A DNA stretch of 64,000 bases from Gordionus sp. m RMFG-2023 (lineage: Eukaryota > Nematomorpha > Gordioida > Chordodea > Parachordodidae): positions 90,340,805-90,404,804 of the forward strand of contig NC_088775.1 of NCBI RefSeq assembly GCF_954871325.1, in the 5' to 3' direction. Each line of letters starts with the position of its first letter. The first letter of the stretch is position 1. A program made the position numbers and the translations under genes. The notes beneath the pieces were generated by a model. The model was not told the origin of the DNA. It saw only the letters and a list, made by a program, of their open reading frames with translations, and did no database searches. Below, piece after piece: positions 22,134-37,100 of this stretch.

Positions 22134-25100
22134 TCAAGACTTCCAACAACAAGTTTGATAACATCTAACAGATGAAAGAGGATGACAAAGGAATACAAGT
22201 ATATAAATAACTTGTTGAACGAATTGATTTGGACTGCATAAATCTGTCGATATGTAGCATACGCGTTTATTCGGCTTGGACTAAAAAAATATAATAAATT
22301 GTTCTATCTACATATATAATTAAAAAAATTATCTTTACAGTAGATATGAGAGATCTGCAATGACTGGCCCTTCGCAAGTTACCCAACCCAGCCCGCAAAT
22401 ATTATAAGGTAGGGGATAGTCAGTTATAATTTTAATTTTCTGAATGTCAATCGAGTCTTATATCTCTTCCCTATGGCTATTTTTTTTTACTAAAACATAA
22501 ATCAACGTCATTAGACGGCTCTTAAAAAAATACAAAGAAATTAAGCACATTATAATTGATTTTTTTTTCAAACGGTATTTAAATACCGGGGCTTTTGCGA
22601 GTCCCATATCTAATTTTTTAACTGTCATAAATTACTCGGCCCTGCCCGTCAAATTTTTTTCTGTACTAGCCTCACTCGCCGTCATAAAGGGGGGGGGGGG
22701 GTAAGGACCTTTACGATCTCTTAGAGGTAGAATGGTTTAATTATTCTATAATATACTTTGGCGTAATCCATCAGATTTTGAAACTCCATCATATTACCTC
22801 CTCCTATGACGCATACGTAGACGTTTGAATAGGCGTTATTCCTAGCAGCATTGCCGGAATTGCTTTTTGGTGATGGGGGTGGGAGGGGAAATAAAGACAG
22901 AAAGCGGTATTATATAAATTCAAGATTGTATCGAACTTAATTACGCGGAAAATCTGATTTATTTTATTATTAGTTTTCCGATTTTAAATTTTGATTGGAT
23001 AGTTTTTATCATTAGAAAATGGGTAGCTTAAAATATAATTATTGCTATCTCAGTTTTATAGAAGAAGAGAAAAAAATTATTTTTTAAGGATCTAATATTC
23101 ATTGACATAAAATAATACCTAAACAGACGACGCATTCATAATAATGCAGTTGAAAGCGTCGTTGAATGCAAATCAGCTGGACCCGCCATTTTGGTAACCC
23201 ATATGGTAATTATTCTCATGATAAAAACTACTATTAAATTGATAACTCGTTTGCTTATTATCTCGATGAATCAAGCAATTCTTTAATAAAGTTTGCGTCA
23301 GACAATAGGAATAAATTGGGCTCTCGTTCATATTTTTTTTATAATGATAATGAGTAACCAAAATGGCGTCTCCAGCTGTTTTTCATTTGATGCACACTTG
23401 TAAAAGAATGCGTCGTCAGTCTAGTTATTATTATATGTCATTACTGTCGTAATATTCAATTTCGTAATATTAGTCGGTAACTTAATTGTAGTAATACTTA
23501 AGTCATCTTGATAAATATAGATATAATAATATATATAACAAACATTTATGATTGATTGACAATCTTCCGTCAACCACAACAAATGCCTCATATTATAAAC
23601 TAACCCTTTTCTTTCTTACTTAAAAATATGAATATTATACCGCGCCAAATATTCAACTGCGAAAAAAACTGGGACTTTGGGATGAAAATAATACAAATAA
23701 AAACTGTATAATTAATCGATTACCTATATTATAATTAATATAATAAAATTTTAACCAAAGGAGAAGACAAAATTTTTGGCGGGAATATTTCCTACGTGTC
23801 AATCAATTTTATTTATAAAAATTTTAAGCGATATCTTGTTCCTCTAAAAAAAAATTTTTTTTAATTTAAAAAAAAATGAAAAACTCTGATCCAGAGTATC
23901 CTAGATTGGCTTTTAGGATCTTGGGATCATTGCACACGAACGAATCGTAAGCGGCACTGTCGTTCGCATTTGATTGGATATTGCAGGAGGCGCTGAAATT
24001 GGAAAGGTTCAATGGTAGAGCGTTGGAGGAAGCGTTTTTTTCGGTTAATTTATCGACTAACCTGGTTAGCGGTAATTTCTAAAAAAAATTATAACGATTT
24101 TTTTTAGCTCTTTTACAACTAGTGTAGAGCAATGAACGTATAATAATACCTAGACTGACGATGCGTTCGTTACAAGTGTACATCAATGAAAAACAGCTGG
24201 GGACGCCATTTTGGTTACCCCTATCATTATAAAAAAAATTTAAACTAGAGCCCTAATTTATTCCTAGAATTGCCTGATCATCGAGATAACAAGGAAGCAA
24301 GTTATCAATATAATAGTAGTTTTTAACATGAGAATAATTACTATGTGGGTTACCAAAATGGCGGGTCCAGCTGATTTGCATTCAACGACCCTTTTAAAAT
24401 GCATTATCATGAATACATCGTCAGTCTAGGCATCATTATATGCCATTAACTCGAGTACAAAGAACTGGCAGTCTCTTATTTTCGAACCCGAGACGATTCA
24501 AATGTATGGGTGCCAGTCCTGCTTTCAGAATGCATCGTCAGTCTAGGTATCATTATATGTCACTGGATTGGACACGTAACTGGCAGTATGGTTTGGAACA
24601 TCTGTTTGCCCAAAATCTCGAGGCTTACATAATATTATTATAACTAAAATCTTACGGGTCGTTTTCAAAAATCGACCTACATCGGCTTTTTAACAATAAA
24701 TATAACTTTTAAAATATGAGGAATGTGTCTAGTTTGCATTATTGTTTAAAAAGACATTTAAAATCATGTTAGCATAACTCGACCCCGAACCCCGATTATC
24801 ATCAAATTTTGAAAGAAAAAAAATTACATGCTGTTTAACCACGAAATTCTGTACACCCTCCATGACAAACTGTGAGCCCTGGCTCATGAGTTTGGAGAAC
24901 ATGCCGATCTTTTTGGCAAAACCCTGATTAGAATCGGTCGAAGTATCCTTGCCTCCGTAATTAGTCCTACCGTAATCGCTAGAATTCGAGATTTGGTTGG
25001 ATGGATTTATGTTGGATAGGTTCCTTTAAAATATGGTTACGAATGATTATACCGATTAGGGGTCTGCCAATAGGCGGAATTACCAGTGGCTATTTCATTC

Positions 25101-28100
25101 AGAAAATTACACAAAAAAAAATTAAAGATTGTTCTTAAATATTCAAAATAATAAATTGAAGTCAAATATTGATGTTATATTTATTGTTGACCACTTTTCC
25201 TTGATGTTAATGAACCTTAACCACCATTCTTGATTGGTCATCATATTTATTGATAAAATTGATGAGTATATACGCAAAATTTCTTTTCTCACTTTAATTT
25301 GTCGAGATAACCCAAGCAAGCTTGAGCGTATGTCCGAGCTGAGCACTGCTTATTACCGGCACTAGAGAATTCCAATGTAGATTCGTTGAAGATGTTCAAA
25401 TACTTTTCCATGTCGGACTATATATGAATAAAAAAAGTGATTTAAATAAAGCATTTCCGGTTAGTGAAGATCGAAGCCAGACAGTTCGTAAAATCGATGG
25501 AGTTCGTGTTCGGTTATTTGATTGGATAAAAAAATAATGCATTATTTTCTTGTAAGGTTTTGATTGGACCGTTCTGGAAATCAATAGGATCTAGTCGGAT
25601 CCGATCCGCCCGGCCAGAACCGTTGATATTCGCCTATTTCCGGTCAATAAAATATTTCTTATCATTCCAAAAAAACCCATTTTTTTTAAGCAGAAGTTTT
25701 AAGAGGTATTTATAAAGATACAAGACAAATCATTTTAAGGATACTACCTTCAGAAATTAGCACTGTAATTATAATTGAGATGGATGTATGCCAGTTGTAC
25801 TATATCTTAGACCGACATTTTATAAGATTCTTATATATAAAATCATTGGTCCTGATCATTTATCGCATTTTCCTTATTTAAAAACATATGCAATATATTT
25901 GTTTTACACGAATTGATTTCTTTACCTGAGGAATGTATTGGCACAGATAAGCTATAAGGAACAGCCTAATTTTGTCCCACGCGTTTCCGTTGGCGGAATC
26001 ACTCAGGAATTCGAACAAGCTTGGATCCTGTATACAACAACAAAATTAAGTCATTTATCGTATGATTTTCCATTTCCATTCCCCTTCTCTTTTTAATTCA
26101 CTTTAATTTTGTTAGGTTTAAACCTTAGGTTAAATTAAGGAGAATATGGATCCGGAGGCGCTATTAAAAAAAAAATAATTGCAGATTACCATTTACTAGG
26201 AATTGAGGTAAATTTTTAGGGAAATGTGGCATAATGTCAAAACCTCATTTGACAGCCAAGTCCAGTTGGTGAGAGCGACCAATAATTAGCCTCGCTTTAC
26301 CCCTATTATGAGAGATTCTTGGGGTTTATTCTTCTTTCCCCAGAGATCGTTTTTTTTCGGGCTTTTCTTTTCGATTCTGATTCGTTTACAATATCGAAAG
26401 AAATTAAATTCCTTGATTCAAGTTCCCCCACCCCCACCCCCCCCCCTTAATAGGTAGTTTCCATCTTTTCCTTCCCAGAAGCTATCCTTTAACAAAAAAA
26501 CAATGGAACATATGACTTCGTCCGAGGACGCGGTTGATCTTCAATCTTATGAACGGCTTCTCGATCATTCTCGGTATTTCGCCTAGTCTTTTGCTCTAAA
26601 ATAGAGCGAAATTCATGGGTAACTATACATGTGGTAGAATATAACTGATTTACATATCGAAGTTTCCACTATACCCCGATCTCTATCACCCCGTTCGATA
26701 TGCACGCAACGTTACAAATTTGAAAAGGGATAAAAACATACAGTTTTTTTCAAAGATAAAAAACATATTATAAAATGTGTTTTTTTTAAAAAAAAAACCA
26801 AATAAGAGGCCTTGGCCAGAATCTTTTCCTCGATCTCGAAAAATTGGTCTAATTTGCGACTCTTCACCCTAGCGAGTATGTCGGTGGCGATATTCGTGTG
26901 CATGTCCAAATATTTCTTGGTTTCGAGTAACTGCGGCAGAGAACTGAATCCGATAGTAAATAAAATATTTTTTTTTTAAGTTTCAAAAAATGATCTTAAA
27001 AATTTTTTTTAGGCGGCCCAAGTCAAGACCAATGGTCCGTTATACCCCATGGTCCGATTACTCATCCACGTGATCATAAATAAAATAATTCTATTTCCTC
27101 GTCTTCTCTAGTCAAGGGTTCAGCGATTACGACTTTATTTATTAATATTCTTTAATATGCTTATTTCGGGATTTTTATTTTTTTGTATATAACGCTATCT
27201 ATTATATTACAAAAATTTATATATTCATTCAAAAATCATATTCCTTGAGGATAAAAAAAAATATTGTTTAGAATCATCCAATCGATAAGTAAATAAATTA
27301 CGTCATCTCCCAAAAAATAACAATAAGGGGAGTTTTTTTATTTGTTATTATTATTAAAGTGAAGAAATAGAATGCCTTAATAGAGACAAAGATAGCAAAA
27401 AGGTAAGGAGCCATGTTTTTAGAGATGACAAAGATGATTCATTTAGATGTGTGTCAATCGAAATATCAGCTGATGACAAACAATTTTGGTTTCCCGTATA
27501 AATAATTTACACTTTATATTTTACGAAACTTTTTTACAAAAAAAAATCAGTTTTATTTAAGCGGTGTCCTAAATATATTGATAAAAAAAACTTCCAAATT
27601 TATAAATTTTCGCAAATTAATAAAATTATAAAACATGTTCGAACTCTTTCATTTTAAGTTTTGTAAAAAATCGAAATAAAGAAAAACGAAAAAAAAACAA
27701 AAGAAAAAAAACACAACCAAAAAAACAAGAATAAAATACGAAAAATAAAAAAACATCAAACGCTTTAATATTACTTACTAGCAATTATATGTAATAATAC
27801 CTAGATACACTCATTAAAGGTCAAATGAAAACGGCTGGGGATGCCATTTTGATTACCCATATCATTATTTAAAAATTATTAAACGAGTGGTCAATTTATT
27901 GCTATATTTGACGCAAACTTTATTAAAAGAATTGCCTGATTATTGAGGATAATAAGGAAGCAAGTTAATCAATTTAATAGTGATTTTTCAGCAAGAGAAT
28001 GATTACCATATGGGTTATCAAAATGGCGGGCCCAGCTGATTTGCATTCAACCGACGCTCTCAAAATGCATTATTATGAATGCGTCGACAGTCTAGGTATT

Positions 28101-31100
28101 ATTATTATATGCAATTGCTTACTACATAAATTTTTTTGTAAATGAGGAAAAATGTTTTATAAACACTATTCTATTTTTAAATTAAAAATAGCTTACGTTT
28201 TTTTTATATACTAGAAACCAAAAATGGCGTGTAACCAGCTGATTTGTAACGCTTCAAAATGGGTTTTAAATTTGAATGAAATGGTCAGGTTAGGTGAGTA
28301 TTACAATGTCATTGGACACGTCAAATAAAATAAATTCTAAAAACAGTTCGAATTTTTTTTTTTGGATTTATTTCTCTCCACCAATAGAAACATGACAATA
28401 TTTCAGATACAAAGTCGCCATATTTTTAAAATTTACTTCACGACGTTAGAGAGAGCGCTCGTGTTCCCGGATAGAATGTCCATCAACACTTCCTCATTTT
28501 GGTGCTCACTTGGATCTTGCCCATTTTGGTCGGGGCTAGATTGACCATCGGACGTCATGTGCTTTAACCTCCTGATCTCCCCTTCTTTGCTCTTGTAATT
28601 TTCTAGCTCCGTCTGAATCGCTTCGGCCACCGCCGGAAATGGACTAATTTTTAAAAAAAAGCAATAATAAATTTAAATATATTCAAAAAAAATTATTCCT
28701 AAAAAAAAAGGCGCGAGATTCAGACAAATACAAAAGTATCGAAAATAAGTAAATCGAAAAAAAATATTCTATCCCAAATCCAATCTCCACCCCATATTGA
28801 CCCCGCTTGAATCACGTGCTCATTTTATATTTCCAAATTGTCCGAGTTTCGGATTAAATAAAAAATCAATAATAAATTTGAATATATTCAAAAAAAATTA
28901 TCCCCAAAATAAGGGCGCGAGATTTAATAAATACAAAAGTATCGAAAATACGTAAATCGAAAAGAAAAAAAATTCTAACCCAATCCAATCCCCACCCCAT
29001 ATTTATCTCCGATTGAATCACGTGCTTATTTTAAATTTACAAATTTTCAGAGTTTAGGATCAAATATAAAAAAAACAATAATTTTCCCGGTTGATTTTTG
29101 GTTTGCTACATATCTCTAAAAAATAGTAGAGTAATCCTAATCAATCTAAATATTGATAGCCAAAGATATTTGTGATGCGCGCGGGCTGGCCCAGAATTAA
29201 ATTCGAACCAAACCAATCACAGATTGGCTAGAAAACAGATTATTTGTTCTTAATGTTTTAAATTATCTTGCGATTCTATTGGGTGGTTTTAGCCAATAAC
29301 CAGGGTTACGGAATAGACCTGCCATATTCAAAAAGAGTTTGCGTGGAACTTTAAAAAAGGCGGGATAAAGTGGGACAAATGCGATCACATGTTTATATAA
29401 GTAACGGTAAATTTACTAATATATCGATCTCCATTTGAATAATACGCATATTTTACGAATTCAAATTATATACATGAAATAAATAAAAATTTTCTACATA
29501 TTTATCGAAAGGAGTCATTTTATTTTAAAAGGAATATTGCTTGATTAGAGTTTTAAAAAAATTGCGTCCATTTGTTTTGTCAAGATAAACCCTGATCAAA
29601 TCTCCATTTAAGATCAGAATAAATTCTCCAAAAACATATGATCGATATTTACATTGTTTAAATTTAAAGCTATCTACAATTCATTTAAAAATTTTTCGAA
29701 CTTGATTTGTAATCGTTCAAAGGTCATAACTTAAAAATTTTCTGAAGCTCTTTATATTTCTTACTTTCTTTCTTTCTTTCTTTCTTTCTTGCTTTCTTTC
29801 TTTCTGGGGTTCTCTTTACTTTCAAAAATAATGATAAATAAATTAAGAAAGAAAGAAAGAAAGTCGACATTTGTCCATATCAGAACACTTGTTTAATGAA
29901 GAAGATTTTAAAAATTGAACCATAAATTCCTCCATGCTGATATTGAGGCTCTATTATGGAAATCGTATTTTTCCATAATTAAATTATAAATCGATCATTT
30001 ATAAACTTCATTTAGAATCAATCATTTACATTATTTTATCTAAATGGGCCGCATACAGTTAAAGATCAAGCCGAGATAGGCTTTTTTGCTAATCCTTCTC
30101 CGAAAAAAATAATTTTTGTTTTTTAAAGGTTCTAAAATGTTTATCAAGTCTTTCTAGCCGGAAACGAGAAAAAGCCATCTTGTGGTGACGTATTTCACGA
30201 GATTTACCCATTCAAATTAGAGATCTGAAAAAGTAGGCCCGGGCCGGGCCTAATATTTTTTTAAGAAAATTCGGGCCGGGCCGGGTCGGGCCTTAAAAAT
30301 TTTTTAAAATATATCTTAAATTTATCAATTTTACGATAAATTTTTTATGTAAAATAAAAATATGCGATTTTATTTATAGAAAGTAGACGCCATATAAACA
30401 TATATCGTTTATTTCGAGTAATTATAAGAATTAATTTCTATATTTAAATAAATGGCTAATTCAAATATCATATGCATTCGTAATTTATTTAATACCTTAT
30501 TTGTTCGATCTATTAAATTCCTTTATAAAACTTCGCCTTTATTGATGCGTGACACTTGGCTACTCGAACTTATTTTTATCATCATCTAAATGTACGATTC
30601 GATCCTAACATTTTTATGCTCATATCAAAATTTAACAAAAAAAACAACAACAACAGATATTTTAATAAAATGCGAATGAAATATATAACTGTTTTTTTCG
30701 GGGATTATTTAATTTTCTTAAAATTCGCTGGATATTTTGGTCGGGTTACTTTTTCGCGGGACAGAAAATCATTTAGGTAGAACTGTGCAACAAGCAAAGC
30801 GGGACGTATGGCGGGTCTAGTCGCGAATCCAAATCAGGGTTCAAAAATTTGTTTGATTCGGGCTTTTTAAGGCCTACTGACCAAACAGAGATCGATTTTA
30901 TGGGCAACCCATAGAGCCCGGGGTATCATGGACCCGGGGCGGGTGGTTCAGATATCTTTCAGAAAATCGGTTTAGATTAAGTTTATGTTATCAAATTTCT
31001 TGCTAAAATAGAGTTAATTCCTGAACCATATTCGGGCACTCGAGATGAAAAAAAAATAGAGATTTTATATTCAAAGCATATATTTTTTTTGAAAACCTTC

Positions 31101-34100
31101 CTTTGTGTTCCCTCCAGAATTTATCTTTGCCAAAATACAAATCGTAGACTTTGGCGGTGGGATTATCTCGCTTACCCTTCACGACGTTAGCGGCTTCGTC
31201 ATCGATGACAATCTTATTTAGATCGTATTCCTGCCAATAAAAAAAAAAGAGAAGAAATACATAACCAATCACGGTATACAAGTCAATCAAATTTAGCGTT
31301 TTTATCGAGAGAGTAACGTAGTACTACATCTCGAAAACTTCATTTAAGGAGTCATATCTTATAATTATGGTTAAATAAAGTCTCCTGTCGTTTTTCCTGA
31401 AAATCGAAAGATTTTATCCTTGGTCCTTATCCATTCATTAGCATTGTAAGTGTGTAATCTTCTCCCTGGACGCGTATAACTCCACGGTTAAAGGGGAATT
31501 ATATGAAGTGTTTTACCTCGTAGAAGTGAATGGAAGGTTAACCTCTTCGCAACTCTAGCCAAAGTCTGACTACTCAAATGAGCATCTAGAAATAAATAAT
31601 ACATGTGCTCCCAAGAGCCCATTATAGGATCAAATAGTGACCGCTTAGCGTGATAGCAAGTCACATTTCTCCAATTATTTAAATTTAACACTTACCTAAT
31701 CATGTATAAATGAGTACAATAGAAATGACCAATTTTTTTTCAAATCAAATTTTCGTATTACGAATATATCCTGAATCAAGGCTTGATAAGTCCAGGTATG
31801 AGCGAACGGGGTAACTAGGTCCATGCATCTATCCACGATTAACAAGCAACACCTCGAGGAAAAACTTAAAAAATTTTTTTTTTCAAAATAACATATTAGT
31901 TGTTAATTAGGAGTATATATATATTCTCTATAAGTTAGGTTACCTAAAAAAAAATATATATATTTTTCACTTTTGGGCCATAGCGAATGAGTTAATGTCG
32001 CCTCCCATGTGGGAACCCAGGTTCCCGCTGGCCGTGAACAGATTATTTTTCGTGTCCTTGAGGTTGTCCTGAATCTTTTTGTGCAGCCTTTCACCCACGA
32101 ATCGAGCCGCGTTGTTTAGCTTGGGGTAATATATGACCGGTACTTGCACTTTTGTAAGGGGGAAAAAAATTGTTGTCGTTTTATAAAGGGTGATTGAAAT
32201 GCGATAATTATTCGATAATTTTAACCACCCCATAGCCCGGGGTCGGGCTGGGGGGGAGTGAATCGGGTGGGGTTAGGGGTAGCGCGAGAAATATGGTGGG
32301 ATTCGTAGGAAAATTAAGGTGTGTTAAATTTATAAAAAAAAAATATCGCAAATTTCTTTTTTCTTTCTTTCTTTCTTTCGTTCCTTGGGCGATCGATACA
32401 TAATACCAATAGGAGGGGGGAGGGTTTGAATTTGAGAAAAAAATGAACGATGAACACGTGACTTAAAAATTTAAACAAAATAAGTATTCATTTAACCTAA
32501 GGATGTAAAAACGCAAAATAGATTGTCGACGTATTTATTCACGATGCCCTCCATCTCGGCATCATCGGCCATCTGATAATTCAAATCTACAAGTATAGTA
32601 AAAAAAAAAAAGAAGAAATTATATTCCCTCATCATTAAATATCGTGGCTCGAGAATTAGAATATTCTATCTCCAACTTTTTGTAATTTTAAAATTTTCAT
32701 AAATCCCCAAGCAAGCAGAGTTGTTAAAGTAGCGCGCTATCTTTTTTGGTAGCTATAGCTAATAGCCGCTACTTTTTTTTTGATTATTTAATTTTTTAGC
32801 GCGCTACTTCGCTACTTTTAAAAAATATAATGAATGTAAGTATAAACATGAAAATTTAAATATAATATCATAATTAATTATAATTTTTATAATTTATTAT
32901 TTAATTTTGAAATTTAAATATATTTTCAATTTTTAATTTATATTTTCAATCTGTGTTAATAATCTAAAATGGCATCGCCCATGGATATCCAAATCCTTGA
33001 AAGTGATTCAGACATGGAAGATTCAATGGAAGAAAATGTACTTAATAGCTCTAATAACGATTTCCCATTCCCTAGATTTGAAAAAAATTTTAAAATAAAT
33101 ATTAAAACAAAATCTGGATTCAAATTCCTGTGCTTAAAATGTAAAAAAATATATCATCAAATCAATCGAGTAGCTATAACCTGAAGAAACACCTAAAGGT
33201 AAATTGTTATTTTTACATTATAATATTATTTATTTTATTACTGTTCACGCCAATTGCTATAAGGAAATAGAGAAACATACAAAAAATTTTGGTATAGGAG
33301 AATCTTTATTCATAAAGGCAATACTATCCAAACCAAATTTACTGATAATAAACATGCCAATATTTCACAAAAATTGTCTGATAAAGTAACTGTTGATTTT
33401 ATTGCCAATATTTCACAAAAATTGGCTGATAAAGTAATTGTTGATTTTATTATTGACACAGTTCAGCCATTGTCCTTGGTTGATAATCCATCATTTACTA
33501 TGATGATTAAAACTTTATCCCCTGGCACAACAGTTTTATGTCGCCAGACACTTATGAATAAAATAGCCAACAACTTCAAAGTGATGAAAGATGCTCTAAT
33601 AGTAGAGTTATCAGATATATTTTATGTATGTACCACGGCAGATAGTTGGACACATAACAGAAGGTAAAAACTTATTTATACTTATAAATTGATCTGATTA
33701 AATATTTTTAGAGCTTATTTGGGAATCACAGGCCATTGGTTAGACCCTAGGACTTTAAAAAGAAGATATTTTAGTAATATTATGATTATCATAATTTATA
33801 TCAAATTATAAATAAAATTAGTGAAATTAACTAATAAAATATAAAACAGAGGTGGATTATTTCATTAATTTTTATTGTACAGTGTCATTGAGCTAATCTA
33901 ACATTTAATAAGATATGGTTATTGAATATTTCATGGATGATTAAATTTTTGCTATATTTATTTCTTATTGATTAATTGCCATCAATTTATATACAGTACA
34001 GGGAATTCATTCAATGTATTCATTTGATAAAATATTTTTGCTTAGTTACATTATAATTCCTGAGGTTCAAAATTTAGAATACTAAGAAATAATTTTTCCA

Positions 34101-37100
34101 CGCCATTTTTGATAAATATTACTAGACATTTTTATTAAAACTGGATGAATAATTTAATTTGTCCTACTTAATATGAATATAGAATATTTGGTGAGGATAA
34201 TGCTGAAGATGAGATATAGAATGATAGTCAACATGTATTGGAAGAGGAGGAAATAGGTGTTGATGCCAATGATATTAATGAGATCTTAGAAGAGTTTCCC
34301 TTGAAATTTTGGAAGGTGAGGATAATATGGAGATGGGGTATTATGTTCTCACTTTAAGTATCCTAAATACCAAATTAAAGAGATTGAATAATCTAATCTT
34401 ATGCCAGCCCCTAGTAGACTCTCTGTTAAAAGGCATTGAGAGAAGGTATATAAAATTTATATTGTTAAGATTTTGACTGAAGATTTATTCTAACTTAATG
34501 TTTAAAGCTAAAAAATTTATAAAATTTTATGATTAAGATATATTTAAAATACCCTATTTTTGTAACTTTTAGATTCCCAAACTTATACAATGATGACAAT
34601 GTCTTAGCGGCAATGTTTCATCCAAAGTTTAAACTAAACTGGCCATATATAAATTCCGATGATGCCAAACATCAACGCAATAGGCTAATGGCGAAGCTGA
34701 ATAATCTTACACAAACATAGATTGTCGAGTATCTACCACGAAGACATCCTCAAATAATTTTTTTGAAATTAAAGATGATTTAATAGAAAATCCAATTGAT
34801 CTTTTTTTTCAATCAAAAAATATTGAAATGAATATTTTTGATAATTTTTCATATATTAAAAATTTATATATAAAATTAAATACCCCCTTGCCCTCAAGTG
34901 CTAGTGTCGAGAGATTATTTAGTAAAGCAAAGCTTATACTTTCTGATCATCGCTCTAGACTTGGGGATGATAATATTGAAATGATATTATTATTAAAATG
35001 CAACAAATTAAAATAAATATTTATTTATATTGCTTATTTTTTTATAATCTAAACTAACTATATTTTTATATTTATAAATGTTGATTTTTATATATTATTT
35101 ATTATACATTTACATTATAAGCAAAAAAAAAATAAAAAAAAATTGTTCCATTGTTTCTAAAAATTTTTTTTATAAAAAGTAGCTTAAGCTACTTTTGAAA
35201 AAATGTAGCTAATAGCACGCTACTTTTTTGTAGCACGCTACTTTTAAAAATAGCGTTTAACAACTCTGCAAGCAAGTGAGAAACGTCATATGTTTATTTT
35301 TTATATTAAATAATGAAAAAATAAATTGTCCTATATCGCCGTGTGGCCTAATTGGCGAGTGCGTTGGTCACGTATACGATAGATCCGGGTTCGAATCCAG
35401 CAAGGGACACGTTTTCTTTTCTGATGCCAACTTGGTGGTTCCATACTTGAGGGGGGGGGGGGGGTGATATTATGGTAGATTGGATTCGATCACGTGATTC
35501 CGTTAATATAGAAAATCAGCCATATTATATTTTGACAAAATTTGGTCACTGTTTAGTGAATAGTTTGGTGGTGCATTATCACCAGCCAAATTAATTTTAA
35601 AAAAATTTTTTTTTTCATAACAAATCAGGCGAAAGATTTTTTTTATGCAAATCAGATGGAAAAATTTGAGCAAAATATATGGAAGGCCTAAATTTTTATA
35701 AATTTATTTTTAAATTTTGGCATTTTTTTCTATATAAAACTAATTAGGGGTTGGGAAGGCCTAAAAAAACCCTTTCCAAAAATCTCCACAATGGTTCAGT
35801 CCATGTTAGTATTGAGTCATAGTCAGGAAAATGACTATGTATACTAAGGGATACAGCTCACTGAAATTTAAAGAAATAACCTAGAGTCAGTCAGTGTTGT
35901 TAAATGGCTCGATAAGAGTTCATTTTTGAAAATGGCAACTCAATGTTTTATTCAAAAAATATTATGCTGGCCTAAGATTTTGCTCATAGATGACACAAAG
36001 GTTTGGACATCTATTAATGATATCTCGAGGCTTAGGCAATATTATTCTGGCTAAAATATTGAGTTAGCTATTTTTAAAAATCGACTGAAATCTAGCCGTT
36101 TAACAACACTAGTTATAGTCATTTTTTTGTCTATTTAAGCAATAGCTTAGTCGAGAGTAAACCATTCCTCATCCTATATCTCTTAGTATATTAAAAGAAA
36201 TCTACATACCATTTAAATTAATCTATATTAGAGGTCAGTGGAGATTACCCATAGGTTTTTTGGTTTGATAAAAAAAAATTGCCTAACCCAAGCCTATTAA
36301 ATAATTTAAGGAATATAAAATAGTTTGGTAGAAGTTTCCCAGCTCAACCTGGAGTAATTTTTTATTATGGAAAGATAGGTAAATTTGTATAACGCTAAGA
36401 TTTATAAAAATGTGAGAATTTTGTAATTTCCTTCCCACAAAATATTTTGTACATTAGTTCCAAAATAACAAAAATGATTTCATCCCAGATTTGTCAGCTT
36501 GGCCCAAAATCTTTCTCTCAAGCCAAACTGTAATCAATGTAGTATAATATTATATACAATACACTTTCTCATTTAATATATTTTTATACAAATATCAGAG
36601 GTAAAATTTAAATTGATTTTTTGGTTGAACTTTATTTGATTATTATATTAACTTACTATAAAAGGATGTAGGAGTAATCAAGGTATTCTTTGCATTGGAT
36701 TTTCTTAATTCAGGATTTTTATTATTCTCTAGAATAACTAAATTATCTTCTAATGCAATAAAATTTAGATATTGATCATATACCTTATGATTTTTAAAAA
36801 AAATTAGGTAAATCTAAGTTTATCGTATTTACTTTAACAATAATATCAGTACAGCTATTTTTAACACATATAGCAGCTAATATATCCATATTGTGACGTG
36901 TTAGAGGTGAAATAAAATTCAGATAAAATTTTTCATATAAATACTCAGCACAATCCTTTAAAAAAATTACACAAATGATATAAAAGAAATAATAATGCAC
37001 TTTGCCAATTCTTTCAATATTTTCTAAAGATGGATATACAAAATATATTGCTGGGGCATCTGGTACAGATTCTCTAAGTGAGTTTATATGTCTACATTTG

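Noticed and set aside
24440-24643. 67-codon frame
   Set aside because: It spans a MITE end and a second MITE fragment, with no protein similarity.
31488-31691. 67-codon minus-strand frame within Sly1 intron 9
   Set aside because: The flanking exons join in phase without it and the Sly1 family has no sequence at that point. It was considered as an extra exon and dropped.
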